The position numbers and the translations under genes are program-made. Below are positions 39,785 to 51,000 of a stretch of DNA of 64,000 nt, piece by piece; the stretch's first letter is position 1; every line of letters begins with the position of its first letter. The notes below the pieces were generated by a model that was given only the letters and a program-made list of their open reading frames with translations, had not been told where the DNA came from and ran no database searches. Source of the stretch: Endotrypanum monterogeii (Eukaryota; Euglenozoa; Kinetoplastea; Trypanosomatida; Trypanosomatidae); contig CM007318.1 of NCBI GenBank assembly GCA_000333855.2, positions 217,973 through 281,972 on the forward strand, given 5' to 3'.

Positions 39785-42700
39785 ATGCAAGAAGCCTCCG
39801 TAGCCATTAGTGTCAGCGCGACTTCGCTGCGAGCACCAGCATCATCGACTCTCTCCCCTGCAGATCGGCTGGCCTACATCGCCTCCTATTGGCCATGCGC
39901 ACCACATTGGAAAGGGCCGGATGGGGTATGGCACCAGCAAAGGCTTCCGCTTGCATGGGTATCTACAAGCCCTGCAGCACGCATTGTTGCGGAACAGCGG
40001 CACGCGTGGTTAGTACTTCCCTTCACGCACATCGAAGTCAGTCCCTCTGATGTCGCAGCTGACTGCGTCTCGCGCAACAGAGTCGATAACACATTTGCCA
40101 TGGCTTTGATGAATGCCACCGTGCATCCAAGAGTGATAAGAACCGCTTTGGAGACGAGTACGGTACGTAAGGAGAATGGAAGTGCACTCTCCTGGTTGCG
40201 GTGGGCGGTGGAGAGGCTCGCAGACGTTGGCCACGCAGCCTCTTTGGGGAAGCGTGTATCAGCTGCTGAGAATATTCCCGCTTCTTACCCGTCCACGCCA
40301 CCCAAAAAAGCAAAGGGAAGTAGCTCAACAGCTCGAGGCACAACAGACGTTGCAGATGCCGCTCGAAGTTGTGGGGTGCATCTTGCGGGGCTCACAGTTG
40401 TACTGGTGTCGGGGGTGCACGAACTCAACGCAAGCGGTGCAAACACAGAATGCCCAAAAGACCTAAGGTCGGGTGGGAAAGAAGCGAAGGGCGCGGATGT
40501 CGTTCCTACGTATCGCAGGAATGACGCAACAACACCAGGCCCACAACTCCTCTTCCCCTCCACCACCTCATGTGGAGGCTCCGTCGCCTCGACCTTGTCT
40601 GTACCACCCAATGCAGCAATGTACAAGGGCATGTCCGAATTTCTCGAGGAGGAAAGCATGTCATTCCCCAGGACCCGCATATTCCGCGCCGGGGCTCAGC
40701 TGCACGGTGATGACGGCGGTGCCGAAGATGAAACCGCGTACGACCCGAAGACGGCCACATCTGTGTATGTAGTGGAGCAGCTCGTTGGGCTACGACAGCA
40801 GACCCATGAAGCGAAGCGCCCTTGTGTTTCATCGGCTGCCATGTCATCAGAAAAAGTGTTTTCTATTGTGTGGTTTCGCCAAGTATTTGTGAGCCGTGCA
40901 GAAGCAACAGGTGACGTGTTGTGTGGGGTCTCTCAGTGGTGGCTGAAGCGCTCGATACGAGGACACGAGCTCACAACGGCGGAACTGAAAACCCTCCACG
41001 CAAAGCGGTGCACCTGCCGCACCGGTACAAAGGGAAGTTGGGAGAATCCACCGTCACTTCCGCCGCCGTCGCTGCACATCAAGTATACTGCGGATGTCTT
41101 TACAGACTCCTGGTGGCCGCGTAGTCTCAAGACGGCTGCACAGAACCTCCTCGTAGAGCAGACATCGCCTATCTCGTGGGCGATCAGGTCTCTTCTACAT
41201 GTTTGGATGATGCTGGTTACCTTTGTAGAAATGTTTCTCCACGGCGCGCTGAAAAAAACTCCGCGATCCGAATCCAGTGGTGTGCGGCACTGCGACACGA
41301 TGCACCGACACAGCGTACCCCAAGTGGACTTTGTTTCAGTCTTCTATAACATGGGAAAGATATATGGAAGATACCAGTTAGCAGCTCTTGATGTGAGTCA
41401 CACTGGAGTGCGTGGAGTCCACCTATTCGCATACGCCGTTGGAAGCGTGACAGCGCCGATTACCGCAGGTGAGGACGACGCATCTGTGGTGCAGTACCAA
41501 GGATTACGGGCATTAGACATAGCTGGGTGCACACGGCTGCATCACCGCCGTGGGGAGCTGGATACGTTACCACACATCCTGAACCTGTTGTACAAGCACG
41601 TCGCCCGTGAAGTGGCTGAACTCGTCCCCAGTCAACCTCCCAAAACACTCGCCGTCGCTGATCTCCTCCTCTGTTTCTGCTGGCAAGACAACTTGTCGCT
41701 TTCTCGTCAGTCCGCTACCGGCCTCGCACTGGCCTTTCTTACTCACCACGGCCATCTTACGTGGCTATGCGGTGCGGGTAGTGACATGGACAATGCCGCC
41801 CTACGCGATCTAGGCCAGTATGCGCTTCTGGTGGGAGCTGTTGTTGCGACACAGCAACCTCAAACACAAGACGCACCGACGTGCAGCTTACGAGCACTCG
41901 ATCTGACTAGTGCACTCAGCGTTGATGACGTGAACCCGTTAGGATACTTGACAGAGCTGGAGCAGCTCCTACTGCCCTTCACCTCCGTTGGTGATCTCGG
42001 CATGAGTCACCTGGACGGTCACACATACACACATGACTTGAACTCCATATTATCGCTGTACAGCACAGCCGAATCAAATGAAGCAGCCAATCCATTACAC
42101 GACGTCAAGAAGGCGCTGCAGAGCACCGTGGCCGCTCTGAAGCACATCACACCCATCCCTGGCAACAATACTGCTGAGGCAGACGACAAGAGCAGGAATC
42201 CACGCAGTGATGTGGCTAAGGCACTCCAACAGAAATTCTGCAGCCACCTGTATCACCTCGACTTAACATATTGCCTCGGCGTCTCGAGTCTGAAGGGACT
42301 GGCGCGCCAACAGCGGCTGGAACTACTGAACATTAGTCAAACCAGAGTCAATAAGATTGGCCTGTTTGGCGGCGTCGGGGATCCCCACTGCACACCACCT
42401 CTCCGACTCTTCATTGCGGAGATGTGTGAGTATATCAGTGACCTCAGCGGGCTCGCGCACATGGACACACTGGAGTGTGTCGTCGTGCGCAGTGGCTCCC
42501 TCGGCGATCATGGACTGCGCTCTATGTGCACACCTAACCTGCGACGTCTGCAGTTATTGGATCTGAGCTACTGCGATCGGTTGCACCATGTCGGGTGCCT
42601 GGCGCAGCTGCCCGCGTTGGAGACCCTAATCCTTGACAGCACCGATATCACCCCATCGGAGGTGAAGCAGCTGCGCTCCAGTCAATCTCTGCACACGCTT

Positions 42701-42844
42701 TCGCTGCGCTTCTGTACTGATTTCGCCTTCATCGGCGATAGCCTGAGAGAGCTGGAGGCGGTCGTGGGGACTTTTGCGGCGCTCAAGCGTTATATGTACG
42801 AGGACTTGGCCGGGGATGAGAAAATACGAGAAAAAAAGAAGTGA
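39785..42844 (+). CDS. Leucine-rich-repeat protein, 1,019 aa
   Basis: The C-terminal half carries irregular leucine-rich repeats of the LxxLDLSxC type: LRALDIAGC (near residue 575), LRALDLTSA (near 702), LYHLDLTYC (near 821), LQLLDLSYC (near 922) and LHTLSLRFC (near 968). The cysteine ending suggests the cysteine-containing/F-box LRR subclass, but no F-box is recognised. The first 550 residues match nothing I know; they include tryptophan-rich segments and a short hydrophobic stretch near nt 41,170-41,240. LRR domains bind partner proteins; in trypanosomatids such proteins are often cytoskeletal or ubiquitin-related (inference). The ATG at 39,785 is formed at the very end of a (TA)n tract. 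The next in-frame methionine is about 105 residues downstream, so the 5' end should be treated with care. The C terminus is basic (KIREKKK). Confidence 0.85.
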   Translation: MQEASVAISVSATSLRAPASSTLSPADRLAYIASYWPCAPHWKGPDGVWHQQRLPLAWVSTSPAARIVAEQRHAWLVLPFTHIEVSPSDVAADCVSRNRVDNTFAMALMNATVHPRVIRTALETSTVRKENGSALSWLRWAVERLADVGHAASLGKRVSAAENIPASYPSTPPKKAKGSSSTARGTTDVADAARSCGVHLAGLTVVLVSGVHELNASGANTECPKDLRSGGKEAKGADVVPTYRRNDATTPGPQLLFPSTTSCGGSVASTLSVPPNAAMYKGMSEFLEEESMSFPRTRIFRAGAQLHGDDGGAEDETAYDPKTATSVYVVEQLVGLRQQTHEAKRPCVSSAAMSSEKVFSIVWFRQVFVSRAEATGDVLCGVSQWWLKRSIRGHELTTAELKTLHAKRCTCRTGTKGSWENPPSLPPPSLHIKYTADVFTDSWWPRSLKTAAQNLLVEQTSPISWAIRSLLHVWMMLVTFVEMFLHGALKKTPRSESSGVRHCDTMHRHSVPQVDFVSVFYNMGKIYGRYQLAALDVSHTGVRGVHLFAYAVGSVTAPITAGEDDASVVQYQGLRALDIAGCTRLHHRRGELDTLPHILNLLYKHVAREVAELVPSQPPKTLAVADLLLCFCWQDNLSLSRQSATGLALAFLTHHGHLTWLCGAGSDMDNAALRDLGQYALLVGAVVATQQPQTQDAPTCSLRALDLTSALSVDDVNPLGYLTELEQLLLPFTSVGDLGMSHLDGHTYTHDLNSILSLYSTAESNEAANPLHDVKKALQSTVAALKHITPIPGNNTAEADDKSRNPRSDVAKALQQKFCSHLYHLDLTYCLGVSSLKGLARQQRLELLNISQTRVNKIGLFGGVGDPHCTPPLRLFIAEMCEYISDLSGLAHMDTLECVVVRSGSLGDHGLRSMCTPNLRRLQLLDLSYCDRLHHVGCLAQLPALETLILDSTDITPSEVKQLRSSQSLHTLSLRFCTDFAFIGDSLRELEAVVGTFAALKRYMYEDLAGDEKIREKKK

Positions 42845-42980
42845 CTTGCTCTTTAATTAACGCCTTCTGTCAGAAGGGAGATAGAGGAGGGAGGAAAGAA
42901 GAGAGCTGGAGCTGCTCGGATTTTTTTTGTACGCAAAGTGCTGCTTGTTCCTCCTTCCCCCCCCCCTCCGCCATACCTGA

Positions 42981-43016
42981 AATATATATATATATATTTA
43001 TTTATTTATTTATTTA
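42981..43016. repeat. Compound (TA)n-(TTTA)n microsatellite
   Basis: Alternating TA followed by about five TTTA units, shortly downstream of the LRR gene. Confidence 0.9.
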
Positions 43017-43794
43017 TATTTGCAAGCGTGGCGGTGCACCTGTGCCCTCCTCCTCCTCAATCTATGCCCACATTAGACTCGCAGCATCACGAATGCAGAG
43101 CTAGTGCAAAGGGAATAATAATGCGGGAGGAGGGGGGAAGGGGGGAGGAAGGAGAATGAGCATATGCGCTCACCTCTTTCCTCTTGCATACGCTCGTCTA
43201 TTTTTAGGTGCGTCAGTACATCGCCTCACCTCAACTATCGCAACTTCGTAAACGGGTTGAGCTCCTCGCTTTTCGCCTTGCTCGCGTCATGATCAGCGGT
43301 CAAGCAGGAATCAGCCACTTGTGTGGAGACCAGAAGAGGAAGTCAAAATACGGAGAGTGCACCATGAACATCACCCCCTCCCTCTGTGTCTCTGCAATGA
43401 AAATCACTCGTGAAGCTTTATTCGCCACCCCCGTGTAGGTGCACCCGAAAGTGCTTCGGCATGGGAGAGGAGGAGAGGATACCCTCCCCTGTGCTCGACC
43501 TGGACACCCTCTCGCCTATTCCTTTGTACACTTGGGGTAACAGTTCCTCTCACAGATATGAAAGATGAGCGCACTTCCGTTTTGACGATAATGGGAATCG
43601 GTGCTGTGTAGTGGGCAAGTCCTTTTTTTTTCTTTTTTTTTTTTGTGTGTGTGTTTCCGCGCGCATTCCTTTCTGCTCCCAAATGCACCGAGTCATCCTT
43701 GAGCCTGTCGAACCGGACAGCAGCATTTTCACCTCTGTAGAAATGTATCAACAACTCTTATCCCTCCCTGCGCTCCGTCTGCTCCTTTTCTTGG

Positions 43795-43795
<1 letters not shown>

Positions 43796-43828
<33 letters not shown>
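43796..43828. repeat. (GT)n microsatellite
   Basis: A GT tract of about 33 bases upstream of RPN11. Confidence 0.95.
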
Positions 43829-43829
<1 letters not shown>

Positions 43830-44041
43830 ACAGTTCTATTTTGAAGTGCTTGGTGTAGAGCACTCAGGTACCCCCCGCCTCCTCTCTCCCCCCTCGACAC
43901 ACACATTCACTCAAAACCCTTCATTACACTGTCTTGCTAACTCCTACGCACGCAAACGCACACACACACACACTCCTCTTGCACAAGCGTGGGGACAGAT
44001 ATACAGAGGTATAGCTGATATATATATATACCCATATAAAG

Positions 44042-44971
44042 ATGGACCCCTCTGCCTTTGGGATGATGGCCGGCCGCGGCATGGGTCGCCAGACAGAGGC
44101 GCGTGACGCCCGCGACACGGCGGAGACAATTCAAATTTCGTCCATCGCGCTGCTGAAGATGCTCATTCATGGTCGCGCTGGTGTTCCTTTGGAAGTGATG
44201 GGTCTTATGATAGGTGAGGAAATTGATGAATACACCATCCGTGTTGCGGATGTCTTCTCGATGCCCCAGACCGCAACAGGTCAGTCCGTGGAGGCAGTTG
44301 ATCCAGAGTACCAAGTCCACATGCTGGACAAGCTGAAGCTGGTCGGTCGCCACGAAAACGTGGTGGGGTGGTACCACAGCCATCCTGGTTTCGGCTGCTG
44401 GCTGTCCTCGGAGGATGTGATGACAGCTGCTGGCTACGAGAATTTGACCCCTCGCAGCGTCTCGGTCGTTGTGGATCCCATTCAATCGGTGCGCGGCAAG
44501 GTGGTGATTGACGCCTTCCGCACTATTCCGCAGGATATCATGGCGATGCGGGCAATAGGCGAGTACGTGGAGCCGCGTCAAGTCACGTCAAACATCGGTT
44601 TTTTAACGAAACCATCAGCTGTGGCCCTCTCACACAACCTGAATCGTCAGTACTACAACTTACCGATCACTTTCCGTAAGAAGAACCACGAGCTGCGGCT
44701 CCTACTGAATGTATATCGCAAGGGCTGGCAGGAGGGCTTCAAGTTGGAGAAAGCGAAGGTGTATGAGCGTGAGACGCGCACGAGCATTCGGGAGCTCATA
44801 TCCCTCTCGAAGCAGGCAGAGAAGTACATCACACAAGGGCGTGACGAGGATGACCTCGGCAACGTCGGGCATATCAACACCATGTCACATCTGCAAATGG
44901 AGGCGGAAAATATTATTCACCGTAACCTCAATCAATCTATTGGCGCTATGATCAACGCGGTGGTCTTCTGA
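44042..44971 (+). CDS. RPN11: 26S proteasome deubiquitinase RPN11 (PSMD14)
   Basis: A 309-aa JAMM/MPN+ metalloprotease of the proteasome lid. It removes ubiquitin chains from substrates as they are threaded into the 20S core, and it pairs with RPN8. The zinc and catalytic residues are all present: Glu51 in LEVMGLMIG, His112 and His114 in HSHPGFGCWLSS, and Asp125. These are offset by three from the yeast positions as expected, so the enzyme should be active. Length matches the family (about 306-310 aa). The N terminus has the usual glycine/methionine-rich lead, and the C terminus ends in the conserved helical tail used for lid assembly (SIGAMINAVVF). The ATG at 44,042 directly follows an AAAG and a short (TA)n tract. 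It is a housekeeping gene and should be expressed in all stages. Confidence 0.97.
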   Translation: MDPSAFGMMAGRGMGRQTEARDARDTAETIQISSIALLKMLIHGRAGVPLEVMGLMIGEEIDEYTIRVADVFSMPQTATGQSVEAVDPEYQVHMLDKLKLVGRHENVVGWYHSHPGFGCWLSSEDVMTAAGYENLTPRSVSVVVDPIQSVRGKVVIDAFRTIPQDIMAMRAIGEYVEPRQVTSNIGFLTKPSAVALSHNLNRQYYNLPITFRKKNHELRLLLNVYRKGWQEGFKLEKAKVYERETRTSIRELISLSKQAEKYITQGRDEDDLGNVGHINTMSHLQMEAENIIHRNLNQSIGAMINAVVF

Positions 44972-47900
44972 TCTATTGCCTTATACCTCCTCCTCCCCCA
45001 TGGTTCCCATGTTTTTTTTTTTTGAGGGGGGGGGATGTTTTCCCTCTTCTATCTCTGTCCTTCAATTTTTTTCTGAAGAAGTGAAGTGCCTCCGTGTATG
45101 TCTGTGTGTGTGTGTGTGTGTGGAGGGAGGGGGGGTCACTACGTTGGTCTGCGCGCACCACGTGACAACGACGACGGCCGCTGTGCGACCAAACTCCCCG
45201 TCTCTTTCACTTTTGTATGTGGGCGCATTTCCAACGAAAACGAAACAAGAAGTAATGGATCTGTTAGCGAGCTCATCCTTTGACCCCTCCCCCCTCCTCA
45301 GACACACGCACATGCACACACCGGCAAGCACGTAAACGGGCAGGTGATGAGAATACTTCTGTTGACTCCCATCTCTTTGGGGGAAGGGGGGAGAAAAGGA
45401 GAAACATACTGCCAGAGACCCTGTCTTACTTTCTGCAGGTACTGCGAAATGCTCGGTAAAAAGTCATCGTGGAATACTCACGCTGAGGCCCTGTTCCTTC
45501 TCAAGAGGAGAGAGAGCAGCTCCCGCCATCGAAAAAAAAAAAAGTTAGGGAAAGTAGCCCCACCCTTCTTGCATCATGACTCCCATCTACAATGTGCCCT
45601 CCTTTGATTATCACCCCCCCCCCCCTCCTCCTCCCTCACCCACATGCGCACACACTCCCACAGTAATTGAGAGGAAATAAAAATGTACTCTAGTCACATA
45701 TTGCCTCTCCCCCATCACTAGTGTGTTGCAAAGCCCCTGTCCTACTATACGGTCCAGTGGGGTCATCTGACCTTCTCTATTGTAATTCTTTGGCTCGAGC
45801 CCCCCCCCGTCCTCGCCATCCACTTTAACGATCCCACGTTGGTGATCCCCCATTAACGTCATCGTATTGCTTGCATTTTTCTGATTATTCTCATTACTAC
45901 TACTACTAAAAACCCCATACCTTTTTCTTTTTTTTTCGCACGTTTCCCTCGACAGCACACGCCATATACTGCCAGACATCCTGCCCTCCCGTAACCTTCC
46001 CACGCTTTCTCACGAAGCCAAAGAGACGTCCCAGCGTGTGGGGATATAATAGATTCCCCGAAAGCAAATCCCCTACCCGTCCCCCGACTGTCGTGTGCAG
46101 TTACCGTCTCCGTCAGCTCTCTGTTGAAGGGAGCAATGAGGAATGGGACATCACTATCCCTCTCCGCACCGCTCCGCGATGCTCAACAACGTCCCATTGC
46201 GCGTCAGTTTGTGAGACAGACTTGGAACACCTCCCACACCTATCCCAGGCCACCAGTCTGTGCTGGGACAAAGTGCCTGCTTCGGTGCTGCCGTCTTCTG
46301 ACCTAACGGGTACTGATGCAGCTCCACCACCACTACCACTCCTCACCCTTCCACTGCCTGTCATGACTGTCGAACATTTCAGACAAGCACAACTGGCACC
46401 GGTAGCACTGTCACCTCAACTCTAGCCGATGAAAACGTGGTGTCCTCTCTTCCTAAACTGTTTTTTTTTTTTGGGGGGGGGGGAGCTGACCGGAATCGGG
46501 AGTCGCCCGCCAGTTAACGCGACACACCTTTACCAACAAGCGGGTCAAACGGCAACAAGAAGTACACCTCCGTAAATATATATATATATATATATATATA
46601 TTTATTTATCATCGTACGCTCTTTCCATGTCTGTGGCTGTAACATCTGCATTAAGCGGTGCAGATTTGGGGCATCGCTATTTGATAAACCTCTCATTGCT
46701 CCTTGATGAAGTCATTCTCGGGATTCAGCACTGCCCCAGCAACAGGTATGTCACAACAGAGCTCTCTAACATCACCTCGACTGCACGGTGATGATATGTG
46801 TATGACCAGATCTGGACAAAGCGTTTGTGGAAATTCTAGCAAGACAACATCTGAACCCATCAGATGAGACCTCCCCTCTCCCTCGCTGCAACGTTTGACT
46901 GCAGATCCCTCCCACATTCCTGTGTGGCCCCAGTAACTCAAGACCAATGGGTGGGGAGGGCCCGAAGGAGGTGGACACAGAGACACCAGATTCCCACGGT
47001 GGACAGTGCGCTTGGAAGGGGGAGAGGCGTTGGCTAATGCGGTGTTGCTCGCGGGAGCGCATGTACACCTGGACCTCGGGGGTGGAAAGCTACGTGCGCT
47101 CTCACGCCGAGGATAGATGATGCAATAGTGAGATAGATCCGCCAATAATTAAAAAAACATCTGAGTGTATTTGTGCGTAGGGAATAGGGAATGAAGTGGA
47201 GGGATTACCGTCAGACACTGACTTTTGTGATCGCCCCTCACCCGATAGGCTTTTTTCTTCCCATCGACTAACCGCAATGCACCCCCCGCGGCGAAAAACG
47301 AGCCTCCTACGACTCTCCCTCACCGCTACACATCGTCGCAGCCCTTGACGATGTGATCGTCTGTGTTGACATATGGGTGCACGTACTAGCTTTCTCTCTG
47401 CTTCTTGATCCAATACCCACCCCGATATGGGCAGTCACATCTCTGCCATACGCGGGTGCGGTGTGTCCTGATTGGAAAGGCAAAAAAGGGACGAGGATGA
47501 GAATCGAGCGGTCTTGTTATCACTCGTACCAGTCCCGCCGATGCAACCTGTGAAAACCCCTGCACCTGCTCAACCCCAGCGCCTCCCCACCCCACCCCAC
47601 CCCGTGCCGTGTCGGAGGCAAACCCACTGGTTGACGACCAGTCGGTAAAACTGACGGCGCGAGTCCAAAAGCAACGGAAGGTGGTTTCCGAAGATTCCTA
47701 TGGGCGCATGTCTCTGCCGCCATCTATCAAATGTCAAACAATATCCCATCCCCCTGCGTGGAAAGGGGTGTATCTGCCTACACATCTGCCCCTCCTTACT
47801 CGCTCCCTCACACACACCCTTACGTCGGCCCCCCCCCCTCCCCTCCCCCCTCATTCCTCTCCTAAGAAAATTTCCCTCCACCCATTCTCGGGAAAGGAAC

Positions 47901-48034
47901 ATTGACTCGCTTATTCCCCTCTGCCCCCCCCCACTGAAGCCTCAGCAACACACTTTCTCTTCCGCCGCCACCGCCTGAGTGAAGAGACAAAACGACACCC
48001 ACATGCGCATACGCTCCCAGCGTACAAACCGACA
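44972..48034. other. Long intergenic region, 3.1 kb
   Basis: No gene supported. It contains T- and G-runs after RPN11 (45,013-45,034), (TG)n at 45,101-45,121, C-runs at about 45,617-45,626 and 45,801-45,807, T/G-runs at 46,461-46,480, and (AT)n at 46,576-46,601. The part at about 46,680-47,580 is more complex and could be a decayed retroposon or a lost gene. Pyrimidine-rich sequence at 47,951-47,970 lies upstream of the next start codon. Confidence 0.55.
46576..46601. repeat. (AT)n microsatellite
   Basis: A perfect AT tract of about 26 bases. Confidence 0.95.
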
Positions 48035-51000
48035 ATGCCGCCTCCGCACGACAGCCCGTCGCGTGAAGCTCAGCATCGGCCCACATCGCGACGCCAAAAC
48101 ACCTCGGTAATCACCGAATCGCGATCACACTCGCCCTCCCTGTTCTCAGACAGCTCTGAAGATGAATATCTATATGTTCTGGGGCACGCCAACACCACCA
48201 AGGAGGCGATAGAGCGCATCCGTGTGGCTCAGCTACCGCTGGAAAAGAAGAACAAACGTTTTTCGAGTGATCTGTGGAACTCTGTGGCGAGTCATGCACA
48301 GTCCATCACAACCGCACCGGACACAGACCACACGTATGCGAAGAGGGGAGGCGCACTACCGGCTACAAGGGAAGAGTTCCGCGAATACCCGCGCTACATT
48401 GTCTCCCTCACTACCTCCAGGGAGGGCGTCTTCTCAGACGCGTTGTCCGGCTTCCACTCCTATGTAGCACGTGAAGAAGAAGAGCGTGACAAAATGGATA
48501 CCGTCAGCCGCTATCGCGATGCCTCCCACCACGAGGAGGATAAGACATTCGCTGTGAAAGCAAAAAACCACTATGTGGGGACCTACGACACACAAGGCGG
48601 GATTGTTCGCACCATCGCCGTCCCGTCCCTCTCACCAACAATGGCGCAGGAAGGGAACACAGTGCTTCCCGCCGCCTCAGCGTCTCTCGCAACACCCGCA
48701 GCGCTCGATGTGAAACCTACGCGTGGTGCTGAAGAAGAGCATACGAGCTTTGTGGCTACAACGGTTTCTGTGCCGCCAGGAACCTATTCCGGAAATGCTG
48801 GCACGCCGCACGTCACTGAGGCCGTTTTCTTGGCGAAAAAAGTCGAAAAGGAGGCCGCCACCCCAGCAGTAACAGGAGGTGAAGGGTTCGTCTCCCCCCA
48901 CGTGTACGCCTCCCCTCTCGCGCGCGCGCGCAACTGCGGCACAGATGCTATGAGCCAGGCCTCCTCCTTGTCGACGCCTGTCGTAGCTCACTACAGCGTT
49001 ACAGGTGATCGCGTCCCGTGTTCACCGTCAGTGAAATCGAGTGCGATTGCTGAGAACATCGCATGTACCCGACCAGTCGCGCATTCCATAACAACCCCCC
49101 CAACTAAGGGAGCTGCCTGTGAATCCGCAACATATGAGAAAACAAGGCCAACTCTCGCTCCCCCCTCTACCCGACAGTCGAAGCAAGCAGCAAGCGTGAA
49201 GGCGATGCATCGGCACGCGCCACTGTGGGAGAATGCACGCCAACGTAAAAGAGTACCGGAGGTATTTCGTTACCGCTACTCTCCTGATTTCGAAGAAACA
49301 ATTGAAGAAAACAAGCTACGGAACCGTCAAATTGACCGCGCGCTGCGCAACCACGAGCGTCTTGTCGGCCCCAGAGGTCTCACGAAGGAGGAAAGGCAAA
49401 AAATATCGCACCGCTTTGCAGACCCCAACGCGCTCGACCCTGAATGGCCGTACGTTTGGGAACAGTTTGAGCGTGACATTTCCCGTGAGACGCTCTTCGT
49501 TGAAGATACACCCTACCACCATCCCGACGACGCCTTGGCAGCAATTTCGAGCTACGTTGAGTATTGCTACGACAGAGGACAGCAACGCATCAAGGAAAAG
49601 TCGGCAGCCGCCTTGGCAGCAATCAAAAAAAACCGCGCTCCCTCCATAACGGATGCATCGGCGCCCGAAGAAAAGAATATCCTTGGGCACTTCTTTTCTG
49701 CGAGTGCGACCGCCCTCAAGGGTGCGGTGGTCACGATGCGGGCGAACCTGCCGGATTTTGTGGGGGATCCCCTCCTTTCTATCTCCGGCTACGACCCCGC
49801 GCTCTATCACGCCACGCTTCTCTTCCCCACAGACCCCAAAGCGCGAAGTGAGAAGATCTTCTCGGCTGTGCGGGAGGTAGTGTTGGCCTCCCAACAATCC
49901 TTCATGGGGTTCCCATATCAGCTCCTGTGCGAACAAGTAGGTACAGAACGACTCCTTGTAGCGATGGCCGAGCTGGAAAAACAGCAGGTAGATGGCAACT
50001 ACCTGGATGAGGAGACGGAGGTGGAGGCCCCCATCCCAGTCGGTCAAACGAAAGAAGATTTGCCCTTCGCGAGGAACACTTTCTCCCTGAATCAAACATC
50101 GCACCACGATGCGGGTGCAGTGCAGGTGCATCCATACTCTCACCGGACAACAACGACGGGGAGCAGCCGTAACGTTCATCATGAATGGTTCGACAACATA
50201 AACGCTCTCGACGCTCGGCAGGTTTCTGAGTCCTCGTGCCGCCCTGTAAGCCTGACATCCTCCCCCTCTGTGACCCGCACCGCGTTGACAGCAACACTGC
50301 CGGATCGCGCAGACGGGAAGCTGGTTGCATGTTCGCGGCCGGGGCAGGAAGTGGGTGAGCAGCCGGTGGCAGGCCTTGGTACGATTCCTGCACACGGCCA
50401 CTCAGAAGCACAGCGACGTCGTCGCCGTCGCGAGAGGATGCCGTTGCTGGTGGGCGAACCGCGCCCGCACGAATTTAATGCCTTTCTCGACGTTGTGCGG
50501 AACCAACTAGCTTCCAAAGAACTGAAGGAGCGGAGGAGGAGGAGGAAGGAATTGTTTCGATGTGAGCACATGCAAGAGATGCTCAAGCGGCAGTACGAAG
50601 AAGGAAGCAATGATCCATTCTCGCCTCGGGAATTTAACCTAGGCTCACGCGAATCTCCCCCTGCCTCCCCTGGTCCGATGCCCAAGAGAGATGGAGCCCT
50701 ATTAGTGCCGACAGTGCAGCACACCGAAAGCGCCAAATCACCTCGCAAACTATTCCGTGACGACATTGAAGGCTCCATATATCTGATACCCTTTCGCCCC
50801 GCCGCTACCGCAATGGAATCTGCTCACTTGTGCTCCCCTCGGTTGTCACTCTCCAACACATCGACTCAAGGGGTGGCGGCATCTCCCGAGACGCGCGGGA
50901 TGCGCATTTGTCTTTTCTTCGATGAGCAACGCAACGTTCCTGTCGTGGTAGTGAACAAACTGTTTCGGCTCTTGACTATACCGGGGATGGGCAACACATC

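Larger units (their letters stand above)
42845..44041. other. Intergenic region upstream of RPN11
   Basis: It contains (TA)n at about 42,981-42,997 merging into (TTTA)n to 43,016, T-runs at 43,623-43,645 and (GT)n at 43,796-43,828. A pyrimidine tract at about 43,168-43,187 with TTTTTAG at 43,201-43,207 looks like a splice acceptor, followed by a 49-codon ATG frame (43,289-43,438) of normal composition. That frame may be a tiny gene or an upstream ORF in a long RPN11 leader; I cannot support either. Confidence 0.55.

Noticed and set aside
46036..46425. Plus-strand frame of 129 codons upstream of the 1,056-aa gene
   Set aside because: Proline/serine/threonine-rich translation of pyrimidine-rich DNA, without a motif or a good leader.
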